A DNA stretch of 64,000 nucleotides from assembly GCA_002344215.1 (NCBI GenBank), contig DDSV01000048.1:62001-126000 (forward strand), given 5' to 3'. Within the stretch, counting starts at the first letter, position 1. Every line of letters starts with the position of its first letter. Below are positions 1-6,602 of this stretch, piece after piece. The DNA is from Akkermansiaceae bacterium UBA2381 (lineage in GTDB: Bacteria > Verrucomicrobiota > Verrucomicrobiia > Verrucomicrobiales > DEV007). Position numbers and translations under genes: made by a program. The notes below the pieces were generated by a model. It worked only from the letters and a program-made list of their open reading frames with translations, did not search any database and was not told where the DNA came from.

Positions 1-252
1 CTGACGGCGCAGCTCGGCCACGGCGGCTTTGTAGTCGGCGACGAGGGGGCGCATCGATCTCACGAGCGCGTGGCCGAGGGCGGTGGGCTTCACCCCGCTG
101 GTCTCGCGCTCCAGCAGTTTGCCGCCGAGCTCGTTCTCCAGAGCCTGCATCTGACGGCTCAGCGCGGGCTGTGAGATGCGCAGACGCACTGCGGCGCGAT
201 TGACGCTGCCTTCCTCGATCACGGTGAGCAGGGCACGGATGCGGTCCATCAT
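1..252 (-). CDS. LysR-family transcriptional regulator, N-terminal part only
   Basis: The minus strand reads 84 codons from an ATG pair at 252/249 to the window edge, so the effector-binding domain and stop are outside. What is visible is a LysR winged helix-turn-helix: a first helix around MDRIRALLTVIEEGSV, then RAAVRLRISQPALSRQMQALE with the family-typical SQPALSRQ recognition helix, then ELGGKLLERETSGVKPTALG. LysR proteins are DNA-binding activators or repressors that commonly control a divergent neighbour. Here the divergent gene is the DUF5069 gene starting 87 bases away, so the short shared intergenic region is the likely target (inference). Either Met could be the start. Confidence 0.9.
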   Translation of the reverse strand, partial: MMDRIRALLTVIEEGSVNRAAVRLRISQPALSRQMQALENELGGKLLERETSGVKPTALGHALVRSMRPLVADYKAAVAELRRQ

Positions 253-338
253 GAATCCAAGGGTATGCGTATCCGGCATAACCGCAAGGTCGAACTGGCA
301 TTACCCGGCTTGCCTGATATCGCGCAGGATGTTGTCCT

Positions 339-782
339 ATGAATGCACCCAACCTCACGCAACGTCCGCCCCGCAGTCCCCGCGTCCGCCTCGGCGGTTA
401 CACCATCCTTCCCCGCCTCCTCGACAAGGCGCGCGCCGTCATCGCCGGCACGGCGGGCGAGTATAAATACAACAACCCTAACGACGGACACTTCTTCCGT
501 TTCACCGGCCTTACCCCGGACGCGCTCCTGGAGCAGGTGAAAAGCGGTGCCGGCGACTGGGATCTGCTCCTCTGGGTGAATGAGCACGCCCCGCTCAAGC
601 GCACCGCGCTGGAAATCGAGCAGTGGTCCGATTGGACTGAGACCGTCGCCTTCCACGACATCGAAATGCGCGAGTGGTTCACCGATCAGATCAAGCGCCT
701 CAATCCGGAGCGCGAAGACCTGCGCGGCACCTTCGATTACCTCGATCTCGACGACTACGTCAGCTTCGGCGGCGTTGCCTGA
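339..782 (+). CDS. DUF5069 domain-containing protein
   Basis: A 147-residue soluble protein with the layout of DUF5069: an N-terminal RLGGYTILPRLLDKARA segment, GEYKYNN, DGHFFRFTG, then DLLLWVNEHAP and a C-terminal DLDDYVSFGG. No catalytic function is established for the family, so none is assigned. It is the first gene of a same-strand run with the PNPOx-like gene (25 bases downstream) and the DUF1348 gene, which suggests co-transcription. No signal peptide or membrane segment is visible. The start gives the expected N-terminus; no convincing Shine-Dalgarno precedes it. Confidence 0.85.
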   Translation: MNAPNLTQRPPRSPRVRLGGYTILPRLLDKARAVIAGTAGEYKYNNPNDGHFFRFTGLTPDALLEQVKSGAGDWDLLLWVNEHAPLKRTALEIEQWSDWTETVAFHDIEMREWFTDQIKRLNPEREDLRGTFDYLDLDDYVSFGGVA

Positions 783-807
783 AATCAAGCCCCACTCCCC
801 CTCGATC

Positions 808-1404
808 ATGGCCGACAAATTCATGCAGACCGTCCTCACGCCCGCCGTACTCGAGGCGGAGCGCCACTACTACGGCCGGACCTATCCGTCCTTCGCGGAC
901 GCGCCGGAGAGCGATGCCCTGCGCGACGAGGAGATCGAGTTCATCGAAAGCCGCGACAGCTTCTACCTGGCGACCATCACCGAGAACGATTGGCCCTATC
1001 TCCAGCATCGCGGCGGCCCTCGCGGCTTTCTCCGCGTGCTCGGACCGCAGCAGATCGGCTTCGCCGACTATGGGGGCAACCGCCAGATGATCAGCGTCGG
1101 CAGCCTGGCGGTGAATGATCGCGTCAGCCTCTTCCTCATGGATTACCCGACGCGCGAGCGCTTGAAACTCCTCGGGCACGCCAGAGTGCTGGATGCCCGT
1201 GAACATCCCGACCTCGTCGAAAAAGTCGCCCCGCCCGGCGGCCATGCCGCAAAGGTCGAGCGCATTTTTGTCATCGACGTTTTGTCCTACGACTGGAATT
1301 GTCCCAAATTCATCACCCCCCGCTTCACCGCTGCCGAAGTGGAAACTGCCGTCGCCCCTTTGAAAGCCCGCATTGCCGAACTCGAAGCCCAACTCAATCA
1401 ATAA
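808..1404 (+). CDS. Pyridoxamine 5'-phosphate oxidase-like (PNPOx split-barrel) family protein
   Basis: I chose the ATG at 808 (MADKFMQTVLTP), giving 198 residues; the frame is open further upstream but overlaps the DUF5069 gene. The protein has the split-barrel flavin-binding pattern: an IEFIESRDSFYLATITENDWPYLQHRGGP strand region, GFLRVLG, FADYGGNRQMISVGSLA, and VSLFLMDYP near an RLKLLGHARV strand. Families of this type usually bind FMN or a related cofactor and reduce small molecules; the substrate cannot be read here. The last roughly 25 residues (VETAVAPLKARIAELEAQLNQ) form a heptad-like helix that may be a short coiled coil for oligomerisation. It lies 5 bases before the DUF1348 gene, consistent with one transcript. 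Confidence 0.85.
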   Translation: MADKFMQTVLTPAVLEAERHYYGRTYPSFADAPESDALRDEEIEFIESRDSFYLATITENDWPYLQHRGGPRGFLRVLGPQQIGFADYGGNRQMISVGSLAVNDRVSLFLMDYPTRERLKLLGHARVLDAREHPDLVEKVAPPGGHAAKVERIFVIDVLSYDWNCPKFITPRFTAAEVETAVAPLKARIAELEAQLNQ

Positions 1405-1409
1405 CACCC

Positions 1410-1832
1410 ATGAACCCCCGCCCACCGCTCCCGCCCTTCACCGAAGAAACGGCCAAACAAAAAGTCCAGATGGCCGAGGACGCCTGGAACAGCCGCGATC
1501 CCGAGCGCGTCTCCCTCGCCTACACCCCCGACACCGAGTGGCGCAACCGGGCGGATTTCCTCCACGGCCGCGCCGAAGTCGTCGCCTTCCTGACCCGCAA
1601 GTGGGAGAAGGAGCACGACTATCGCCTCAAAAAAACGCTCTGGGCCTTCACCGGCAACCGCATCGCCGTGCGCTTCGAGTACGAGTGGCACGACGAGACC
1701 GGCCAGTGGTGGCGCAGCCACGGGAATGAGAATTGGGAATTCGACGAGCTCGGTTATATGGCCAAGCGGTATGCGAGTATTAATGATCAGCCGATCGCGG
1801 AGGAGGAGAGGAAGTTTCGGTGGGAGCGGTGA
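1410..1832 (+). CDS. DUF1348 / SnoaL-like (NTF2-fold) protein
   Basis: The 140-residue product starting MNPRPPLPPFTEETA matches the DUF1348 group of NTF2-like proteins. Visible signatures are AEDAWNSRDPERVSLAYTPD, TEWRNRADFLHGRAEVVAFL, KWEKEHDYRLKKTLWAF, FEYEWHDETGQWWRSHGNENWEF and the Trp-rich end. This fold makes a small conical pocket used by several enzymes, but this subfamily has no settled reaction. It begins 5 bases after the PNPOx-like gene and is probably the last gene of that operon. The frame is open upstream into the previous gene; the ATG at 1410 gives the family-length protein. Confidence 0.88.
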   Translation: MNPRPPLPPFTEETAKQKVQMAEDAWNSRDPERVSLAYTPDTEWRNRADFLHGRAEVVAFLTRKWEKEHDYRLKKTLWAFTGNRIAVRFEYEWHDETGQWWRSHGNENWEFDELGYMAKRYASINDQPIAEEERKFRWER

Positions 1833-1836
1833 GATC

Positions 1837-1895
1837 GCCAAAATGAATTCGGCGATGGGATCAATCCGGAAATGCTACCTTGCCCCGAAGACACT
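1837..1895 (+). repeat. Diverged ~60-bp direct repeat, copy A
   Basis: Copy A runs from GCCAAAATGAATTCGG through GGAAATGCTACCTTGCCCCG to ACACT and ends just outside the HigA stop codon. It aligns along its length with copy B at 2319-2378 (shared GCCAAA, GAATTCG, ATGGG, AAATG, GCCCC, ACACT blocks). A shorter core recurs at 2927-2950 and possibly at 4081-4105. No encoded function is seen. Confidence 0.6.
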
Positions 1896-1898
1896 CCC

Positions 1899-2192
1899 TC
1901 ACGACTTCAGGGCCGAGGCCGGCTGAATGTGCCGGGTCAACTCGGCGACGCGTCCCCGCAGGGCACGGAAATCGCACTCGACCTGGAGTCCGTGCCAGAA
2001 ATCCTCGGACTGACTGAAAAAGGCGCCGAAGCGGATCGACATCTGCGGGGTGATGGAGCGCTTGCCGTGCACGATCTCGTTGATCGCCCGCGGCGCGACC
2101 CCGATGGCACGGGCCATCGCGTTTTGCGAGATGCCCATGGGTTCGAGGTAGTCCTCGAGCAGGATTTCGCCGGGGGTGATGAGGGGATTCAT
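1899..2192 (-). CDS. higA: HigA-family addiction-module antitoxin (orphan)
   Basis: From the ATG at 2192 this is 97 residues; a GTG at 2220-2222 would add ten. The N-terminus MNPLITPGEILLEDYLEPMGISQ and the Xre helix-turn-helix QNAMARAIGVAPRAINEIVHGKR, followed by SITPQMSIRFGAFF and FWHGLQ, are the standard HigA signature. HigA normally neutralises the HigB mRNA interferase and represses its own operon, with higB immediately upstream. Here no complete HigB frame is present upstream. Only a short open tail ends in a TGA that overlaps the possible GTG start. The antitoxin therefore appears orphaned, perhaps after loss of its toxin. The gene sits between repeat copies A and B. Confidence 0.9.
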   Translation of the reverse strand: MNPLITPGEILLEDYLEPMGISQNAMARAIGVAPRAINEIVHGKRSITPQMSIRFGAFFSQSEDFWHGLQVECDFRALRGRVAELTRHIQPASALKS

Positions 2193-2318
2193 GGGTGTAA
2201 CAATGGACCCAATCGTGATCACTTTCCAAACCCTTTCGGGACGAGGTTCAGGGCGTCGATCGTTTCGAGACGATCGTGGTTTCTGTTCACGTCCGTATCA
2301 TCCCAGGGGATGAGCTTG

Positions 2319-2378
2319 CCAAACCGAATTCGACCATGGGTTAAACTGAGAAATGTTGTATGCCCCCCGAACTACACT
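2319..2378 (+). repeat. Diverged ~60-bp direct repeat, copy B
   Basis: Copy B starts GCCAAACCGAATTCG, includes ATGGGTTAAACTGAG, then GAAATGTTGTATGCCCCCC and ends ACTACACT. It lies between the higA region and the Cys4 protein gene and has the same orientation as copy A. The longest possible start of the next frame (2353) lies inside this repeat, which argues that translation really begins downstream. Confidence 0.6.
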
Positions 2379-2502
2379 AAATCGCGCTGCGTTTACAGAG
2401 CGGCAAGCGCAAGGGCAACTGCCATCCGCGATCTCCCGTTCGTTCGTTTCGGAAGCCTTGACTAAGGTTCCGCGCGAGTTCAGTTTTGATGACGACGATC
2501 CG

Positions 2503-2829
2503 ATGCATGTTTCATGCCCAATATGTTTTTGCTATCTGGGATGGTTGAACCCCGGGCTTGGAGGGCGTCCGGCCAAGTGTGAAGAGTGCGGGGCCAAGTT
2601 CATTCTCCCGATCCCGGATCCTGACCGGCTTCTTGAATGGGGAAATTCAGCGCCATGGGACGACCTGGAGGAGGGTATCCGCACCAATATTGGAAAGGGA
2701 CATTCCCCGGGGACAGTGACTCGCCTCGTTCAACTTTTTGAAAGACGCCGCCGACAGAAAGTATGGCAGCATGAGCGAGTAGAATATGGCGATGCCATTT
2801 CCGAGTCCGATGCGTCAAACCCGGAGTAA
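2503..2829 (+). CDS. Small Cys4 zinc-ribbon-like hypothetical protein
   Basis: The product carries two Cys pairs: CPICF near the N-terminus and CEECGAKFILP about 20 residues later, a pattern of a zinc-ribbon knuckle pair. It is followed by a polar helix-rich half (TRLVQLFERRRRQKVWQHERVEYGD). I do not recognise a named family. The ATG at 2503 (MHVSCPICFC) is a conservative start. A TTG at 2458 preceded by GGAAG would add FSFDDDDP and looks natural too, whereas the frame back to 2353 runs through a repeat. The gene is bracketed by repeat copies B and C and is transcribed opposite to both neighbours. Function is unknown; binding of metal or nucleic acid is only a guess from the Cys pattern. Confidence 0.5.
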   Translation: MHVSCPICFCYLGWLNPGLGGRPAKCEECGAKFILPIPDPDRLLEWGNSAPWDDLEEGIRTNIGKGHSPGTVTRLVQLFERRRRQKVWQHERVEYGDAISESDASNPE

Positions 2830-2926
2830 GTTCCGAAACACCCTGGTTTTGCGCATGAACCCTCGGGGCCTGTCCGTCCGGGAACCCCCTAGACCGGGAG
2901 GTTCGTCGCCCAGATTTCGCTCTATC

Positions 2927-2950
2927 AAGAAATGTTGCATGACCCCTAAA
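2927..2950 (+). repeat. Repeat core, copy C
   Basis: AAGAAATGTTGCATGACCCC followed by TAAA matches the core of copy B (GAGAAATGTTGTATGCCCCC) closely and of copy A more loosely. Upstream similarity is weak. It lies in the 173-bp gap between the Cys4 gene and the DUF5677 gene; nothing else is seen in that gap. Confidence 0.45.
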
Positions 2951-3002
2951 ATATTAAATTCGTGTCATTCCACGCTGACCTTGATTCATCGAATGCCGCA
3001 AT

Positions 3003-4025
3003 TCACGGACCAACCCCGTTGTTGAAGGACTTCTCGATCCTGCTTATGAGCTCATCAAAGAGGTTCATCTCGATGAGAGATTCAGCGTTCGTGAAGAGCG
3101 TCGTGATGGCCGCCGCGGTCTGGCTCAGTGAGTGGGCGCACAGGATCGCCGGGTCCCGGAGTCCTTCGTGGACCGGCGTTCGCAGCATCGGAGCATCCGG
3201 GCCGAAGCTTTGGATGCCGAGTGACGTAGAGATCCCGTTGGCTGCGGCGTGAATCTTGTGGCTCGCTCGCTTGTAGATGACTCGCATGTGGTTTTGGCCA
3301 ATGCTCACTTCAAGATCCCTGAACTGAGGGTTCTTCTGTCCCAAAGTTGCGGCTGCCCATCCGAACGGGTTCTTGAACGACTTGCCGTGTTTCTCAAGCA
3401 TCTCCTGACAGGCCCTCTCCAGGTCCTTCAAACAACCATCGGACAGCGGTTTCATTCCCCTTGCCACCTGCAATTCCTGATCCAGTCGGTGGCAATTCAG
3501 TTCGTCGACAATCTCGTGATCCAGATAGGCCTCCGCGCAGGCTTCTCCACGGAGTCGAATGAAGGTGGCGGTTACTGCGATCTCGTAAAGGGATCTCCAG
3601 CGGGCGAATGCGGCATCAGGAAAGCCACCCTTCAGCAAATGGAGGATGTCCTCCGACATCAGGCAGGCTCTTGAGTGGTTCTTGATCAGCGCGGAGAAGA
3701 GATGCTTCTGCTCCGGATCTCCGTTCGAATTGAACTCGTTGATGAGCTTCGTCCCCCAATCCAGATTGAGGACGATGAACTCTTCCAACTGATCGAGCCC
3801 CTCTTTCCACAGGAGATATGTTCCGTTCTGGATGTTGGTCATGTATCCGCTGTGCTCTTGCAGCATTGCCTGCCTACTGGCTTCGAGCGTGTTCAGCCGT
3901 GACTCCAGCTGGCTCGTGAGCACGTGTGGAAATGCCTCATCGATCGTCTTTCCATCGTAGAGCCGCATCGCTTCCTCCGGGGATTTCCGGTATTCCTCGT
4001 CGACGTAGCTCTGGAGGTCTCTCAT
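3003..4025 (-). CDS. DUF5677 domain-containing protein
   Basis: From the ATG at 4025 (MRDLQSYVDEEYRK) this is 340 residues; a GTG at 4061 would add 12. It is an all-helical protein. The central KGGFPDAAFARWRSLYEIAVTATFI and CAEAYLDHEIVDE blocks are characteristic of DUF5677. Members occur in accessory islands, but their biochemical role is not established. A later helix pair contains FRDLEVSIGQNHMRVIYKRASHKIHAAANG. No signal peptide or membrane helix is evident. The gene follows, on the same strand, the truncated hsdR stub at 4122-4211 and is flanked by repeat copies C and D, suggesting it replaced the rest of hsdR by insertion or deletion (inference). Confidence 0.8.
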   Translation of the reverse strand: MRDLQSYVDEEYRKSPEEAMRLYDGKTIDEAFPHVLTSQLESRLNTLEASRQAMLQEHSGYMTNIQNGTYLLWKEGLDQLEEFIVLNLDWGTKLINEFNSNGDPEQKHLFSALIKNHSRACLMSEDILHLLKGGFPDAAFARWRSLYEIAVTATFIRLRGEACAEAYLDHEIVDELNCHRLDQELQVARGMKPLSDGCLKDLERACQEMLEKHGKSFKNPFGWAAATLGQKNPQFRDLEVSIGQNHMRVIYKRASHKIHAAANGISTSLGIQSFGPDAPMLRTPVHEGLRDPAILCAHSLSQTAAAITTLFTNAESLIEMNLFDELISRIEKSFNNGVGP

Positions 4026-4080
4026 GGGCGCGTTTGGTTGAGGCCTCAATTCGGTGTCCACGGCATTCTTGCAAAAATCC

Positions 4081-4105
4081 TGTCAAAATTTACACCCTGC
4101 CCCGA
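4081..4105 (+). repeat. Possible repeat core, copy D
   Basis: TGTCAAAATTTACACCCTGCCCCGAATGG shares the CCTTGCCCCGAA-like end of copy A (ACCCTGCCCCGAA versus TACCTTGCCCCGAA), and an AATTCGG block lies about 35 bases upstream as in A and B. The match is weaker than A to B. It sits just beyond the stop codon of the hsdR stub, at the point where hsdR homology is lost. Confidence 0.3.
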
Positions 4106-4121
4106 ATGGCACCATTTCCCC

Positions 4122-4211
4122 CTAAATCGCCCCGCCAAACACGTGCGGATTGCCCTCGGCTCCGAGAAGCTCGATGATGTCGGATTCGAGTTGTGCTTCG
4201 GTGAATTTCAT
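4122..4211 (-). pseudogene. hsdR remnant: N-terminal 29 residues of a type I restriction endonuclease subunit R
   Basis: On the minus strand an ATG at 4211 opens a 29-residue frame reading MKFTEAQLESDIIELLGAEG then NPHVFGGAI and a TAG at 4122. This is the typical start of many HsdR subunits (FTEAxLExxIIELLxxEGYPHxxG). The rest of the roughly 1,000-residue protein is missing; the DUF5677 gene lies beyond. The ATG overlaps the TGA of the P-loop NTPase gene as ATGA, so hsdR was translationally coupled to that gene before truncation. Identification is by recalled family consensus, not a search. Confidence 0.6.
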
Positions 4212-4738
4212 GTGCTAACGGTAGTGAGCACAACTTGAAGAACTTCCGCAACCCGTTCTGCGTGTTTCTCCTCTGCCTCCTGAAATTTTCGCAGCATTTC
4301 AGGGCACCACTCTTTCTTATCTCGATTCGTCAAGCGAGACGCGACAACCTTCGGATCGCACTTCACAAGTACCAAGGAACTCGGTGACATTTCTTCGAAA
4401 ACTTCAATCTGGATCGGCTCAACCACACCTTCCCCATTCAGCAGGCAAAAGTGGCCATCGAGTAGCAAGTGGGTCCTCGCATCTTTCTCCAATTCAAGCT
4501 GCTCAATCAGAGCCTTTTGATTGTCCGGAATGTCATCGACGAGTTTCTCACGATCGGAATGGGATTTGTGGAGGCGAATCAGAGAGCTCGCAGTTACGCA
4601 GTGGTATCCAGCAGGCGCAAAAGTGGAACTGCACAAGGTCGATTTTCCGACGCCGTGGATTCCGCCTACAAAAATGAAAGGCGGGAGCTGGCTCAGGAGC
4701 AAACTTAACGAGCTCGAATCTGACCGATCTGATCCCAT
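4208..4738 (-). CDS. P-loop NTPase (AAA/adenylate-kinase-like ATP-binding protein)
   Basis: A 176-residue protein with Walker A GGIHGVGKST at residues 25-34. Further features are an ASSLIRLHKSHSD segment, LLLDGHFCLL as a likely Walker B strand, a hydrophobic SSLVLVKCDPKVVASRL strand-helix, and NRDKKEWCPEMLRKFQEAEEKHAERVAE, resembling the lid and C-terminal helix of small nucleotide kinases. The molecule bound or phosphorylated cannot be inferred. It starts 6 bases after the ASCH gene and its stop overlaps the hsdR stub start (ATGA), so it belongs to one operon with the PIN-GNAT-EVE and ASCH genes. The extreme N-terminus (MGSDRSDSSSL) is encoded by two units of a 9-bp repeat also found at 7961 and 8754, so the functional start may lie downstream. 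Confidence 0.75.
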   Translation of the reverse strand: MGSDRSDSSSLSLLLSQLPPFIFVGGIHGVGKSTLCSSTFAPAGYHCVTASSLIRLHKSHSDREKLVDDIPDNQKALIEQLELEKDARTHLLLDGHFCLLNGEGVVEPIQIEVFEEMSPSSLVLVKCDPKVVASRLTNRDKKEWCPEMLRKFQEAEEKHAERVAEVLQVVLTTVST

Positions 4739-4744
4739 ACCACC

Positions 4745-5113
4745 TCAGACATAGCAAAACGACTGCGGTGGCGATACATCGTAGCTAGTTCGTAGACAGA
4801 GAGACTTACGAAACCGGCGAGTCTTTTTGACCTTGATTGCGAAGCCCTCATCTCTTTCCGAAAAATAGGCGAAAAAGAATTCTTCTGTGATTCCGGAATC
4901 CTTCTTGGTCTTTTTCCAGAGGGATTGCGGCGACCCCCTTAAGACGGTTTCGATATCGAACTCGCCGATGACTCGCTGAACGGGAGATGACGCGTATACT
5001 ACAACCGTCTTCACATCTGGATTCTTAAATATGGAACGCCGAAACTCGTATTTCTTGCTTCCGTCAAATATGCGTTCCGCAAATTCTGGCTTAATCGATA
5101 ATAATACTTTCAT
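4745..5113 (-). CDS. ASCH-domain protein (PUA-like fold)
   Basis: A 122-residue protein matching the compact ASCH/PUA-like fold: MKVLLSIKPEFAERIFDGSKKYEFRR at the N-terminus, then VKTVVVYASSPVQRVIGEFDIE, a central SLWKKTKKDSGITEEFFFAYF helix pair, FAIKVKKTRR and a C-terminal PPQSFCYV. ASCH domains are thought to bind RNA or nucleotides, and some have ribonuclease or hydrolase activity. They often sit beside GNAT or toxin-like genes. The start overlaps the end of the PIN-GNAT-EVE gene by 23 bases, a sign of translational coupling, and the P-loop NTPase gene follows after 6 bases. The fold is clear; the biochemical role here is not. Confidence 0.85.
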   Translation of the reverse strand: MKVLLSIKPEFAERIFDGSKKYEFRRSIFKNPDVKTVVVYASSPVQRVIGEFDIETVLRGSPQSLWKKTKKDSGITEEFFFAYFSERDEGFAIKVKKTRRFRKSLCLRTSYDVSPPQSFCYV

Positions 5114-6602
5114 TGGACTCTGAGGCTTTGATTATTGCTTGAAATTGTTCTTTGGAGATCGGTTCGAATCCGCGAGGTGCCGATTTTATGTCTGCGATGA
5201 CGCCTAGCTCAATTAGCTTCGCCATATTTGGGCGTTTCGGAAACGAATATGCGTAGAGAAAATTGACGACGAAGGGCCGGTTTCGACGATCGTAGTTCCA
5301 GTGCTCTTTCAGTTCATCGTCAGAAAAAACACTTCTCTTCCTGCACTTTTGAATAAAATCCTGCTCGCTTCCAATCCCGTCTTGAACATCTTCTATGATT
5401 CCAAGGGTGGTGACCACACTCTTATGGAACCCCCCGGTCCGGTAAAAAACGATCACATCCCCGGTTTTCAGACTCCGATTAAACGATCGAGAAATATAGA
5501 CCTTGCTCAGAGCGTTTCGATGCGGCTGATTCTCTCTGAAGTTTAGTGCCGATTCAGTCGTCAAAATAGAATCGGGAAAAAGCTCGGTATGGTAGCCAGG
5601 GTAGATCGGACAAAGGAAAGCCTGCGAGGCGGTCGAAATGTAGGGGTATGAAAGTTTCGGTGAATCGGTTACAAAGCTGGGAGTGAAATCTCGAACAAAA
5701 ACGAGTTCATCTCCATTAGCGGTAGCCTTAGTCCCATGATTTGAAAAACCCCAGTCGGTCAGCAAGTCAATGAGCCGCTTCTGGTCGTCAGTCTTTTCGA
5801 AAATCGTGACATAGATCTCAACTACTCCGTACGTGACAGCGTTGTCGAATATGATCTTGAGGAATCGCTCTCCTAGTCTTACTCCATTACTGACGACTTT
5901 AAATGTCCCGACCTTAAGTCGACGCTTGGGGGAAAATACTGGCGAAATGTCGGAATAGTTTTCTGACTCCTTCTCAACCTTCACGTACAGGAAGGAGAGA
6001 ATTGCGTCACCCTTATGAGTAACGTAAGCGACCTCATCAGCCTTCTTGTTGAACCACCCATCAAACCCAGGATAATCGTCTCGGAAGCTGTCGAAGAATT
6101 GATCCGATAAGTCGATGTCACCAAAATGCTTTTTGGTAACGCTGAGGACAGAGTAGTCGATGAGGTCGGGATTTTCTGAGACTACCTTTTCCAGAAAAGC
6201 GTCAATTCGGAAGACCTTATCTTGAATTCCCAAGCTGAGAGCTTTGGTGTGAATCTTTCGATCCTCCGAAACCAAAATGTCCACCCGCCCTTGAAACACT
6301 TCATTGAGCAGCCGTGAGTCATTTATGTCGTTATCGTCGGTGTCTACCTGATTTGAGATTGCCTGCACTTCTGGCGCGACTGGCGCGACGGTCTTGAGTA
6401 CCGCGTAGCTCTGAATCTTGATGTTCAGGTTGTCACGCACCTTCCCATCCCGATGTTTCTGGAGCTCGTCAACTGTAATGGGGTGAATGCATTTCTCATA
6501 GTTCGATTTATCCAGCCACTTGAAGAGCGTGCCAATGCTCTTGTTCACCCCTATAGGTGCTTCTCGATGGATAACTATGTTAGTGTCCAGCAGGGCTCTC
6601 AT
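5091..6602 (-). CDS. PIN - GNAT-like - EVE/ASCH three-domain protein
   Basis: A 503-residue fusion. Residues 1-150 form a PIN nuclease domain with candidate metal ligands D6 (MRALLDTNIVIH), E46 (TVDELQKH), D95 (NDINDSRLL) and D114 (LVSEDRKIHTKAL). Residues about 165-315 resemble a GNAT fold (GDAILSFLYVKVEKE, KVGTFKV, GERFLKIIFDNAVTYGVVEIYVTI, LIDLLTDWGFSNHG). Residues about 320-490 resemble an EVE/ASCH PUA-like domain (IYPGYHTELFPDSIL, NALSKVYISRS, LKTGDVIVFYRTGG, RKRSVFSDDELKEHW). PIN domains are usually RNases. The ATG overlaps the stop of an upstream remnant frame (ATGA), and the ASCH, P-loop and hsdR-stub frames follow in a coupled series. A role as an effector associated with a lost type I restriction system is inference. 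Confidence 0.8.
   Translation of the reverse strand: MRALLDTNIVIHREAPIGVNKSIGTLFKWLDKSNYEKCIHPITVDELQKHRDGKVRDNLNIKIQSYAVLKTVAPVAPEVQAISNQVDTDDNDINDSRLLNEVFQGRVDILVSEDRKIHTKALSLGIQDKVFRIDAFLEKVVSENPDLIDYSVLSVTKKHFGDIDLSDQFFDSFRDDYPGFDGWFNKKADEVAYVTHKGDAILSFLYVKVEKESENYSDISPVFSPKRRLKVGTFKVVSNGVRLGERFLKIIFDNAVTYGVVEIYVTIFEKTDDQKRLIDLLTDWGFSNHGTKATANGDELVFVRDFTPSFVTDSPKLSYPYISTASQAFLCPIYPGYHTELFPDSILTTESALNFRENQPHRNALSKVYISRSFNRSLKTGDVIVFYRTGGFHKSVVTTLGIIEDVQDGIGSEQDFIQKCRKRSVFSDDELKEHWNYDRRNRPFVVNFLYAYSFPKRPNMAKLIELGVIADIKSAPRGFEPISKEQFQAIIKASESNESIIID

Noticed and set aside
2222..2340. HigB toxin gene upstream of higA
   Set aside because: The open frame has no start codon in range and its residues do not match the HigB C-terminus; only a possible remnant remains.
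1837..4105. Integron cassette array with attC sites
   Set aside because: GTTAAAC in copy B matches the attC core GTTRRRY, but no partner RYYYAAC at suitable distance was found and the core is not kept in copies A, C and D; no integrase is in the window.
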